A DNA stretch of 64,000 nucleotides, from contig CM038040.1 of the NCBI GenBank assembly GCA_021397845.1, forward strand, positions 48,193,088-48,257,087, written 5' to 3'. The position numbers were made by a program, and so were the translations under genes. This DNA comes from Areca catechu (Eukaryota; Streptophyta; Magnoliopsida; Arecales; Arecaceae). The notes under the pieces are model-generated. The model saw only the letters and a program-made list of their open reading frames with translations, did not search any database and was not told where the DNA came from. Position 1 is the stretch's first letter. The number at the start of each line of letters is the position of its first letter. Shown here one piece after another: positions 1-10,608 of this stretch.

Positions 1-339
1 TTTGTACTTGGCAAGATAGTCTATACCAAGGACTAGCTTGAAAAATTCCAACACAATTACAGACTTTGATTGTTTAGATTAGAATAAATGCATATTTTAT
101 GTTTGTGATTACCTGAAAACCCGAAGATATTTTTTTATTATTTAAACCCCTCGATCTCATAGTTAATTTAAATTGATTAGTTTTTATTAATCCATCATCT
201 ATCTTCTAAACATATGAACATTTATCTCTTTTCTTTATTTTCTTTGTGAAATAATTATTCTTGATCCCCGTAGATATGATCCCAACTCATCCTAGCTACG
301 GTAGTGAGTTGGTTTTATTTTTGACCACCTACGATATCA
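1..339. other. AT-rich left edge, possible end of an LTR
   Basis: No coding sequence is visible. The last part has the look of an LTR terminus, ending in CA at 338-339 just before a primer-binding-site-like sequence. However, it does not resemble the 3' LTR at 13577-14751, as a true partner should. It may be a diverged LTR, or the end of another element inserted at this point. The assignment is open. Confidence 0.3.
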
Positions 340-340
340 A

Positions 341-360
341 TCAGTGCACCAGGAAGGGGA
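341..360 (+). other. Primer-binding-site-like sequence of Tat element 1
   Basis: The stretch contains GCACCAGGAAGGGG. It resembles the primer-binding site of Tat element 2 at 22589-22606 (GCATGCTAGGTAGGGGG), and in both elements it lies about 90 bp upstream of the gag start codon. It marks the likely left end of the internal region of element 1. The match is imperfect. Confidence 0.4.
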
Positions 361-435
361 TGTGGTACCTAGCTTTACAATAGTTCTTTTGGTCAGCGTA
401 TCAACGATACGCCCAAACACCTAGAGCTGGAGGCC

Positions 436-2030
436 ATGGTGCTCACCCGCTTGTAAGAGTTCACCATGAGCCATATCTGACAATCCCTATATGATGGGGA
501 GCCTCTCATTCAAGTTCTGGAGTTGTTTGCTCCATCCCCTCCACCACCTATGATAGAGTAGAACTTACTGGCCTCCCTAGCTTGGCAAGTGGAGGCCCTC
601 ATCACTATGGTGCGGGAGTTGCAACACCCCCTGGCAATGGGACAGCAACCTCTTGAGGCCCCATCACCGCTATTGCCGCTACCCGTGGTAGCCACCGATT
701 GCTAGGTGGGAAGTCATCCCACCAATGGCCTACCCATCATTCTTGGTCCCCCTTCTCCTATCGCAGAAGCCATTGCTCCCTGTGGGGATGGCCTTCTCAT
801 TGTTAGACTGTCCCTTAATCATGGTCCCCCTTGTCGCGCCACCAGAATCCTGAGTGAGAGAAACGACAATTGGAGAAAGAATCAAGATAAAAAAAGCATT
901 CTCGATCCCCCTCCAAATCTTGTATGAATTCTCCTTGGGACGCTCTCACGAGGGGTCCACTGAAGAGGCCATTTGGTGCAGAGCCGAAAAGTACCTCGAC
1001 GAGTATGTTCACAAACTACATGAGATCAATCGCTAGCTTGCCGACCTTCATGGAGAGGGCCAAGACCCAACTGGGCTTAGTACTCAGCCCCCTTTCCCAT
1101 TGCATTATGGAGGAGCTGATCTCGAGGCAGTTCAAGATGCTGTAGCTGGAGCTGTATGATGGCACCACCGACCTACTAGACTACCTCGAGAACTACAAAG
1201 CTCTCATAAGGATTTAGGGCATTTTCGATACCCTATTCTGCATGGCCTTTCCCGTGACCCTATGGAAAGTAGGCCGAGCCTGGTATCCCCGACTCGAGCC
1301 AAGGAGCATCCACTCCTTTCGAGAGTTGGAGGAGAAGTCACGACATATTTCAGCACATATCACAGGATGCTGCTGAAAGATTTTATGGCTCGATTCAAAG
1401 CAGCCACCCGGAAGGTCCACAACCTTAATGAGTCCATGGCCATGTTGGTTCTGAAGTGCTCCCACCTTACCTGCTCAATGGATAAAATCTTTATCAAAGT
1501 TGTATTCAGAAATGCTTATCTATGTGCAGAAGTATACTTATTGGGAAGAAGGGGCCATCTCCCAGTGCAAGGCGAATGAGAGGCCAAACAAGAAGAAGGC
1601 ACGAAAGGAGCCCAGTGAAGCACTAGCGAGCAAGCCTGACTTGTCCTGCCTATGGAGTTTCAAGCCAAAGAATCCCATCAGCCGATCAGACAACTATACT
1701 CCTATACTCATCTCCCAATCCAAGATCTTAATGGATATCGAAGGGGAGCAGTACTTGCGAAGGCCCGTTTCACTAAAGCTTTCTACCTCTCCAACAAAAC
1801 AAGTATTGTAGGTTCAATCGAGATCATGACCATGACACGGATGAATGTCACCAGCTGAAGAAGGAGATTGAATATCTCATCCACCATGTCTACCTTGGCC
1901 AGTATGTTTGCCGAGAGGCACCTTTACCTAGTGCCCCAAGGTCGGGTTCGATGCCAGCCATGCCCGAGATTGATAATCAACCGACCGAAAGGGAAGTTGG
2001 CATGATCTCTTGGGGGCAGGGCAATTACCA
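436..2030 (+). pseudogene. gag of Tat element 1 (pseudogene)
   Basis: This is the decayed nucleocapsid/capsid gene. The ATG at 436 starts MVLTR, matching the MVTTR start of the better-preserved gag at 22679. Fragments align with that copy throughout in several frames, including a capsid-like part at about 1370-1480. A degenerate knuckle, whose His and Cys residues are spaced as in CRFHRDHGHDTEEC of element 2, lies at about 1801-1858. Dozens of stops and shifts exclude function. The stretch after about 1920 leads toward the protease. Confidence 0.7.
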
Positions 2031-2079
2031 AAGAAGTTGAGAGGAGAGATCAAAATATAATTTCATTCTCTAATAAGGA

Positions 2080-5000
2080 TCTAGTCGAGGTCTATAACCC
2101 CAACAATGACCCTATCATCATATCCATGATAATAGCTAAGCACCCTGTAAGAAGAATCTTTGTTCATAGTAGAAGTTTCGATGACATGCTTTTTATGATG
2201 CTTTTGTTTAGATGGACTTGTCGCTAAACCAACTTAAGCCTATTTCCTTGCCGCTAGTGGCATTCAATGGAGAGTCAGTCAGAGTCAAAAGGGAGATTAC
2301 TCTTCCTTTCATGGCGAGAACCCCACCCCAGCATAATACCTTCTTCATGATGTTCACCATGGTTCGGGTGCCTTCAGCTTATAATGCCATCTTTGGGCAC
2401 CTGGGGATGAACCAGTTGGACATTGTTGTCTTTACCAAGTACCTTCTCATCCACTTTCGAACAGCATCCATAATCAATGAGATGCGTGGTGATCAATAGC
2501 TTGCCCGATAATGCTACCAAATGGTGCCCAGGGTGCTGGTGCCTGAGAGTTAGCACTCGTTGATCATCTAGACCAAAGGGAACCTGAGAAAAGAGATGAA
2601 CTAGTCAAGAAATTGCTATCATTCCAACTGAAGGATGATCCAATGAAGGCAATGCAGATCGAGGCTTCCCTACCTATGCTCGACCGAAATCAGCTCTTGG
2701 AGTTTCTATGCTAGAATGTTGATATTTTTGCTTGGTTGGTGTCTGATATGCCGGGAATTCCTCTAAGATTATTATTCATAAGTTGAATGTCAATCCAAAG
2801 TTCAAACCGATCTAACAAAAGAAAAGAGACTTTGTCCCTAAAAGGCAAAAGGCCATCAATCAAGAAGTGGATAACTCCTAGTGACAGGTTCATCCAAGAG
2901 GCCCATTATTTTGACTGACTGGCCAATGTCATCATGGTAAGAAAAGCGAATGGGAAGTGCTGCATTTGCATTGACTACACTAACCTTAATAAGGCATGCC
3001 TGAAGAATAGCTTTCTCCTATCGAGGATCGACCCAATTAGTTGATGCCACCTCTAGTTATAAGCTTCTTAGCTTCATGGATGTCTTCTCAGGTTATAATT
3101 AAATAAAGATGGCTCATGAGGATGAGAAAAGTACCTCCTTCGTAATCGAAAAAGGTATTTATTGCTATAAGATAAAACCTTTTAGTTTAAAAAATGCAAG
3201 GGCCACATACCAGAGGCTGGTTAATAAAATCTTCAAGGATCCGATAGGTCAAAATATAGAGGTCTACATTGATGACATACTTGTCAAGGGCACTAAAGAG
3301 ATTGATCATATCTAAGATCTAGAAGAAGCCTTCAACACCCTCTATCAGTATCAGATAAAATTTAACCCAAGTAAGTATGCTTTTAGTGTGACAGCCAGAA
3401 AGTTTCTTAAGTTCATGGTCACCTAGCGGGGCATTAAAATAAACCCGAAGAAGATCCAAGCCATCGTTGATATGTGACATCTGACATCTAAGAAAGAGGT
3501 ATAGCAGCTTAGTAGGCACATTACCGCTCTCAATTGATTCATCTCAAAATTAGCTGAGCGATATTTACCATTCTTTAGAATGCAACAAAAGATGCACGAC
3601 TTCGATTGGATGAAGAAATGCTGGCAAGCATTTGAGGATCTGAAGAACTTCCTTCAGGGAAGAGCTGTACCTTTACCTTGCCACATCTTCGGAGGTGGGT
3701 AGCTCTGTGCTCCTCCGGATGGATGATAGAGGGCTTCAAAGGCCCATATACTATATAAGCAGGGTGCCCCACAATATAGAAACTAGGTACTCCAAAACGC
3801 AAAAAGATCATTTTTGCACTGATTGTTTCTATGCAGCGCCCAGACCCTACTTCTAAGCATACTTGATAGTCATCCTCACCGGCCAACCCCTTAGAGCTAT
3901 CTTACATCATCTAGATATTTTTGGATAGATGGCAATATTTGTGATCAAGCTTAGCAAGTTCAACATTTTCTACCACCCAAGGTCTTCTATGAAGGCACAG
4001 GTCCTGGCCGACTTTCTTGTCGAATGTGCTTGGCCAGGTGATGACCCCGGGGAAACGACCACCAAGCATACCAACGTGTAGCCCGATCCAGCCATAACCT
4101 AGATCTTGCATGCAGACGGAGCCTCAAACTAGCTGAAAGGTGAGGCCGGGCTGATTCTCGTGAACCTAAAAGGAGTGGCTGCCAAGTATGCCCTATGATT
4201 CGCATTCTAGGTGACCAACAACCAAACCAAGTATAAAGCCCTCCTAGCTGGTCTGAAGTTAGCCAAATAGCTTGGGGAGGACCACTTGAAGGTCTTCACT
4301 AACTCCCAACTTATAATCAGTCAGGTGACTGGCGAATATGAAGCTAGAGGCATGACCACGGCCAAGTACTTAGGCAAGGTACAAGTTTGGCATAGTATTC
4401 AAATGCTTTGGCATCTTTCATATCCCTCGGCAAAAGAATACTCGGACTGATACCCTCTCACAACTAGTGACCTTGGTGGACAATACCCTTGGTTGAACGT
4501 ACATCGAGCACTTGGAAACATTGAGCATTGAAGAGGCCGAGATAGTCCAATAGGTAGACCACAAACCAAGCTAGATGGATTGCTTCATCAAGTATCCGAC
4601 TGATGGTACCATCCTTGATAATCCCTTGGAAGGCAAATGATTTAGGTGGAGGGCTTCCAAGTATGTGTTGTTGGATGTACAGCTCTATTAGAAGTCCCTA
4701 TCCTTCTCGCTGCTTAAGTGCCTCCGATCCACTGAAGTTAATTACATCCTCTGTAAGATCCATGAAGAAATTTGTGGAACCTATCTAGGAGCCAGATCCC
4801 TAGTGTACAAGGCCCTAAGACATGCATACTACTGGCCAACCATGTAGGATGACACAACAGAACTTGTCCAAAAATATGACAAGTATCAATGTTTCACCAA
4901 CATCCAGCACCAGCCAATAAGCCAGCTAGCCCAGCTCTTCTCGCCTTGGCCATTCACCCATGGGGGGAATGGACATACTCGATCCATTTCTCCTGGTCCC

Positions 5001-5810
5001 CGGATAATTGAAATTCCTTATAGTTGCAATCGACTACTTCACCAAGTAGGTAGAAGTCGAGCCACTGGTGCACATTACTAATGACAAAGTTAAAAAAATT
5101 CTTCTAGAAATTGGTTGTCAATAGGTATGGACTCCCCCATACCATCGTCACCGATAATGGCTGGTAGTTTGATAATCAGGTCTTTAGAGACTTCTGCATC
5201 GAGCTTCACATTCGGCACTACTTTACATTTGTCGGCTAACCCCAATTGAATGGAGAGGTAGAGGTAATGAACTGGACTATCCTCAAAAGACTCTAAACCA
5301 AATTGGACAAGTCCAAAGACCGCTAGGCAGATGAATTGCTCGGGGCACTTTGGGCCTACCACATGATCCCATGCACTTGGATGAATGAAACTCCGTTCAA
5401 CCTAGCTTTCGATATCGAGATCGTGATCTTCATCAAGATTAGGCTCTTGACCATGCAGACTGAATGCTTTGATGAACCTACCAACCATGATCGATTGAGG
5501 GCCAACCTCGACCTTCTGAAGGAAACCCGAGATTGGGCCAACCTAAAGATGGCAGCATAACGGCAAAGAGTTGCTTGGTATTATAAGTCTCGAGTGAAGC
5601 CAAAGGCCTTCCTTTTAAGAGATCTTGTCTTATAGTGTACCGAAGTATCGAAGCCGACCAAGTAAGGCAAGTTATCTCCCAACTGGAAAGGACCCTACCG
5701 AGTAATTGAGACACTCCAGCGAGGAGCTTATCGGCTAGAGGGCTTAGACCGGGCGACCATTCCTCGAACCCGGAACTCTAAGAATCTCCGAATGTATTAC
5801 TGGTGATGTA
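2080..5810 (+). pseudogene. pol of Tat element 1 (pseudogene)
   Basis: The domain order is protease (about 2090-2440), reverse transcriptase (about 2770-3420), RNase H (about 3590-4050), a second RNase H (about 4090-4480) and integrase (about 4750-5700). Visible landmarks are VYIDDILV at about 3261-3284 (the YxDD catalytic motif), LHADGAS opening the second RNase H, and VTDNG plus QLNGEVEV around the second and third acidic residues of integrase. The protease catalytic Asp is replaced by His (VHSRS at about 2162). Every domain contains stops. The dual RNase H is typical of Tat elements. There is no chromodomain at the end. Confidence 0.85.
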
Positions 5811-5876
5811 ACTGCCTTCATCCAAAAATAAAAGGAATTTTCTCCTACCATGGTTTCGAGGGTCCCTTAATTTGAC

Positions 5877-6310
5877 GTCAAGTCTGCCAGAACTTGCTGA
5901 ACTGCTAGTTGGCTCATATCCAATCAAAGAGATGACCGGCTCGCCACCCCATCTGGATAACTCCTATTAGAGTAACTATCACTAGATGACTTTTTAATGA
6001 AAATAACTTCCATGCCGGTCGGCTCATACCCGATTAAAGATATGGCTGGCTCACCACACCTATTTGGATAACTCTCGTCCAGTGACTCCTTAATAAAGGT
6101 AACTCCCATGCCGGTCAGCTCATACCCGACTAAAGAGATGGTCAACTTACTACCCCCATCTGAGTAACTCCTATCAGGATAACTTCCATCGGGTGACTCC
6201 TTAATTAAGGTAACTCCCATGCCGGTCAGCTCAGACTCGATTGAAGAGATGGCCAGCTTGCCACCCCCGCTTGGTCAACTCCTATTGGGATAATTCTTAT
6301 CTAACTAATG
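5877..6310 (+). repeat. Tandem repeats, unit about 105 bp, after pol
   Basis: Four diverged units share the theme GCCGGTCGGCTCATACCCGA, with starts near 5903, 6012, 6109 and 6219. They sit directly downstream of the integrase end, in the same place as the unrelated array of element 2 (28191-28860). Confidence 0.75.
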
Positions 6311-6469
6311 ATGATAATGGACCTTGCAATGTCCCGTGCCTGAGAGAGGGCAAAGGTGCTTGGCCAATGCCCCAACCACATGAGAACCCAGGTACTTGAA
6401 GAAGTACCACATTAAAACACAATGACATTGAAGTAACAGGAAAATTTTTATTTTAATTTGAAAAAGATA

Positions 6470-6625
6470 TACAAAGTCGGATCAAGTCCAAGATATATAA
6501 AACTGGATCAAGTCCAAGACATACAAAGTCAGATCATATCCGAGATATACAAAGTCAGATCAAGCCCGAAGTTTAAAGTTGGATCAAGTCTAAGATATAC
6601 AAGACCCAACATCAGATAAAACTTC
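6470..6625 (+). repeat. Short tandem repeats, unit about 33 bp
   Basis: About five imperfect units contain GATATACAAAGTCAGATCAA. They lie between the 105-bp array and the antisense-promoter region and have no coding potential. Confidence 0.65.
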
Positions 6626-6659
6626 AACACTTACAAGGTCAGACAGATGAAAGAAAAGA

Positions 6660-7203
6660 AAAAGTTACCACTTATTCTTTGCCACCACCAAACTCCTCAT
6701 GATCTATGGTCGAGGATGATCCTTCATGCTGAGGCTAGTTCTTGAGAAAGATGACCCCGAAGCACGAAGTCCTGGCTAAAACCCAATAGCCGGAAGATGA
6801 AACTTTAATAACAAAATCGAACCGACTAAAGTCAATGACTAGCAAATAGAACTTTGACGATGTAGCCTCACCGAAAATAGTCATGCTAGGTGATTATGTT
6901 GGCAGAATGACTATCCCAAGGGGAGGCTATCTCCAAGGACACCTTCAGTGCCCTTGTCCTATCTCCAAGAATACCTTCGACCTTTTGCCATGCTTGTGCC
7001 ATCCATCTCATCCTCGCTGGACCCCATTTTCTCTTGAGGCATCCCGGTTAGCAATGACATCCTCCCCATTTATCGGAAATCATCCTCTCACCAGAAATTG
7101 CCCGCTCACTAAAAATCACCACTCTCTAATCTGCTCAATAGGTCTCTACCAAAAAGGAGGGAGGAGGAGAAGGGGGAGGTGGTGAAGGTGATAGATGGAG
7201 GCC
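6660..7203 (-). other. Possible remnant of an antisense transcription unit
   Basis: Read on the minus strand, this stretch lies downstream of a TATA-like box at 7204-7216. It is followed by a pyrimidine-rich leader and then broken reading frames. No recognised domain is seen. By analogy with the antisense genes elsewhere in the window it may be a second, older antisense unit. The plus-strand 100-codon frame at 6883-7185 looks fortuitous. Confidence 0.3.
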
Positions 7204-7216
7204 CTCTATTTATAAT
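7204..7216 (-). promoter_or_regulatory. TATA-like box on the minus strand
   Basis: The minus strand reads ATTATAAATAGAG, a good plant TATA box. A C/T-rich leader follows it, as in plant 5' untranslated regions. It points into 6660-7203. Confidence 0.4.
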
Positions 7217-7979
7217 TAAGTCATCCACCTAAATGGCAATGCACGGCAATGCTAGATTGGGCAAACCAAGCGAATGCTTGGGGTGTTGAAGATGATCACT
7301 TTGGGTCCTGCATTATTAACACCCACCTTCGATTTTAATGCTAATGGCCAGAAACCATAGCGTGTTTGCCTTGTGGCACACCCAGAGTGGCTAGTCATCA
7401 TGGCTACTTCAAGGTGAGGCCTTGTTCATTTCTATCTTCATACTCGATGTGAACAATGGATGGTTGAGATCACCTTGCCACATGGCGCACTGCCATCGGC
7501 TGGGCTTGACAACCATCGATAGAATGATTGAGGTAGTAAATGCATCCCATTTCCAAGGGAAACCCATTTTCGATATCATCATGGGTTTAAGAGCACAACG
7601 GGTGAGGTCACCTGATCGTGCCTGAGCAAAAATCAGCCCCACACGGTTGACCTCCTGGGGAGGACCGGCCCCCATCCCCTGTTGGTCGACACCGAATCGC
7701 TTAAAGGTGCTAAGTTGGTGCCCTCCACTGATGGAGGACTTGAAGGATTCTTACCCCAAAGCCATCGGTAGGCGGAGTCTGAGAAATGTGCCCTTGCTCA
7801 AAGAATTGTTTGAGCCAATCTAGGCAGTCACGAGGATCATTTGGTAGGGACACCTATACCCCCATGATCCAACTAGGCCAACGAAGCAAAGGAGCTGGCA
7901 GATAATCCACTCAGACTCGATCATACTATCGACCTGGCACTTAGAGAAATTCGTGTAAACAAGTCATGCAAGTAACAAG
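7217..7979. other. Internal Tat sequence without a recognisable gene
   Basis: No domain was recognised on either strand. Short frames at 7409-7675 (-) and 7422-7625 (+) overlap each other and match nothing I know. The stretch probably belongs to the untranslated part of Tat element 1. Confidence 0.4.
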
Positions 7980-8230
7980 GCATCATTGAAGCAAAGATAT
8001 TTCATTAGAGTACATGAAAGTCTATACAAGCTCAGTCTGAATCCATCGGGGCCCCATAAAATCGGACTCTAACTTCAAATGAAAAAAAAATAGAGAGTAC
8101 ATAAGCAAAGGAGCAGAAACAGAAAGAGATCTTCCTAAGTCTCTACACCAATGGTTGACTCCTTGGGAACCCTGATCGGGGCGGCCACCTCCTGGAAGTC
8201 TTGATTGGCCATCTCTCCCTTGGCCCTTGA
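7980..8230 (-). pseudogene. 3' end of the antisense gene, cut off by an LTR insertion
   Basis: The minus strand shows a C-terminal-like reading frame and, near 7985-8025, an A/T-rich segment resembling the 3' ends of the antisense genes at about 29730 and 41955. The rest of the gene continues at 10609 on the other side of the inserted LTR pair. This is inferred from position and local similarity, and the reading frame is broken. Confidence 0.4.
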
Positions 8231-9825
8231 TGTGGAACAAGGGGGGTAGGGATAGGGATGCTGGATGCCAATAAGGATGCTTATGATGCAAAGGAATTCT
8301 TTTTTTTTTTTTTTTTTTTAGGATTGATGATTTTTTTTTTTATGTTTCTTGTAGTGCTTCTTCGTTGTTTTAAGGTTTTAATTCCCGATCACAAGCAAAG
8401 ATAAGAAATGCGAATAACAGTAATGGAAGCTTATGCTAGCAGTTCAAAGCCCTAAAAGTAAGAACGAGAACAGGACCCCGGGATTAAGAAACCCCGATAG
8501 GACTAGCTTGACCTACAATATCTACTTAGGAGATAAAGAGAAGGCAAACCTCAAACTTCTGAAGCGCCCGGTGCAGAGATCGCTCAACTCGGCGGATGCG
8601 GCTTGGATGCCCGAGCAGTCGAACCCGTGGGAGCTTTGGCTTTGGGTCTGGAGGTCGCGATGGCAAAGCTGACTGTCTCCAATACTCGAGATGCCAAGGA
8701 GGACCTGTAGGCAAACAAAAGAAAGGTTAGTGGAATGTGGAGATGTACGGAAAGGAATTGAACTGCAGTTGGGAAGGGGCTTCGAGCCTGGTGTCCGGCT
8801 GGATTCCGAAGTCGAAGTTGGAGATAACTTGGGGCCTCGCATCCCGCGATGTCCCGGAGGATGAAGGAATGTGGCCTCATACCACGCGACGTCCTGGAGG
8901 ACGAAGGATTCACGACGCCTTGGGGCGACAGACATGTGGCCTCATACCACTCGACGTCCCTGGGGACGAAGGCAATTCCACTCGAACCTAGCCTAAGAGA
9001 CAATGGTTGGAGGGTGGAAGAAACTCAAACTTTCATGAATCACTCAATCATTCATTCATTCATTAGTTCTACAAGGGAGGGATTGGGTCCTTTAAATAGG
9101 CACCCAAGGTCCTTTTGAAATTCAAATTACAAGACTCATGGTGGCACCCAGAAATTTTCCACATCCCATCTCTTTGGCCGACCAAATATTTGGAGTTGGG
9201 CATGGCATGAGCAAAGGCTTGGAGAGGGGGATTGGTCCCTTGACTTCCTTCCTTAGCATGCTTATTTTGGGAAGAAGGAGTGGGGCATGGCTTGCTTGGA
9301 GGGATATGTTCCCTTGGGCTCTTCACGCCATCTTCTAGGATTGATTCTTGGCCGACCAAGGGAGAACTCCATGGGGCGTTGCATGGTTGAGGGCTTGAAG
9401 AGGGGAGTGTGTCCTTTGACCTTCCTTCCTTGCAAGATCACTTTGGGAAGAAAGCTTGGGAGGAGGCTTGTTTTGAGGCTTGGTTCCTTCAAGGATCTTC
9501 AACGCCCTCTTTAGATGGAACAAGGCGTGATATGGGGGAGGGAAGAGGGGGATGTTGTCCAAGACATGTGGAAAGCATGAGGATGCCACTTTGTTTCCCT
9601 TCTTGGATGCCCAAGTGGCAGCTGATGTGGCGCTACGTAGGTAGCTGAGGTGACACCTGAGTTGGCATTATCCCAAGTAGAAGGGGTGGGTTGGCCCACC
9701 AGAACTTGATTTGGTGAAGAAAACAGAGTGACTTCAATTGGGCCTTGAGCCCAAAAACATTGTTATAATTTCTTGTCAAAGTTGTTTAGTCCTGTACCTT
9801 GACCAATTTGGGTCAAGTTATGTCA
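8231..9825 (-). mobile_element. LTR in minus orientation (left half of an inverted LTR pair)
   Basis: Read on the minus strand it would start TGACATAAC at 9825 and end CCACA at 8231, giving TG...CA ends and about 1.6 kb. A TATA-like box (CCTATTTAAA) lies at 9091-9100. Positions 8231 to about 8890 are the reverse complement of 9845-10461, by eye roughly 85-90% alike, including the same poly-A-rich patch and outer end. The adjacent sequence outside 8231 lacks the clear primer-binding site seen next to the right copy. Long frames inside it are mirror images of those in the right copy and are not genes. Confidence 0.65.
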
Positions 9826-9835
9826 TGAGTCCTGT

Positions 9836-10461
9836 ATTTGTTCGAGTATGAGTGGCCACATTTCTTCGTCCTCCGGGATGTCGCGGGGTGTGAGGCCCCA
9901 AGTTATCTCCGACTTCGACTTGGGAATCCGGCCGGACACCGGGCTCGAAGTCCCTTCCTAACTCCAGCTCAATTCCTTTCCGTGCATCTCTATATTCCGC
10001 TGACCTTTCTTTTGTTTGCCTATAGGTCCTCCCTGGCATCTCGGGCATTGGAGACAGTCAGCTTTGCCATCACGACCTCCCGACCCAAAGCCAGTGCTCC
10101 CACGGGTTCGACTGCTCAGGCATCCAGGCCGCATCCGTCTAGTTGAGCGATCTCTGTATCGGGCGCTTCAGAAGTTTGAGGTTTGCTTTCTCTTTATCTC
10201 CTAAGTAGATATTGTAGGTCGAGCTAGTCCTACTGGGGTTTCTTAATCCCAGTGTCCTGTTCTTGTTTTCACTTTTAGGGCTTTGAACTGCTAGCGTAAG
10301 CTTTTATTATTGTTCTTCGTATTTCTTACCTTTGCTTGTGATCGAGAATCGAAACCCTAAAAAAAAAAAAAAAAAGAATCTAAAACTTATCAAACATAAA
10401 AAAAAGAAAAAAAGAAATTCCTTGCATCATAAGCATCCATCCCAGCATCCCTTGCCCTACA
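9836..10461 (+). mobile_element. LTR fragment in plus orientation (right half of inverted LTR pair)
   Basis: This matches the distal half of the minus-strand LTR at 8231-8890 and ends in ACA at 10459-10461. It is followed 7 bp later by a perfect initiator-tRNA primer-binding motif. The proximal part, which in the left copy holds the TATA-like box, is missing, so this copy is truncated at about 9836. Confidence 0.65.
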
Positions 10462-10468
10462 TCAATCT

Positions 10469-10480
10469 TGGTATCAGAGC
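10469..10480 (+). other. Primer-binding site (initiator Met tRNA)
   Basis: TGGTATCAGAGC is the complement of the 3' end of plant initiator methionine tRNA, the usual primer of copia and many gypsy elements. It lies 7 bp after the LTR end, so the 10461 end is a genuine 5'-LTR/internal junction. About 150 bp of that element's internal region follows before the older Tat sequence resumes near 10620. Confidence 0.8.
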
Positions 10481-10608
10481 TCTATTCCTCCACATCAGCC
10501 CTCCATGCCTCAGTCGCCACTACTTCGTCGATGCATCTATCAGTCCTGCCCTCTTCCGTGGCTCCCTATTTGGCTGCTTCACCCTCCTCGATCGATTCAT
10601 TTTCTTCT

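Noticed and set aside
8522..9003. Two minus-strand frames of 137-139 codons and similar plus-strand frames at 9838-10204
   Set aside because: They are mirror copies within the inverted LTR pair. The shared reading comes from LTR sequence identity, not from a gene.
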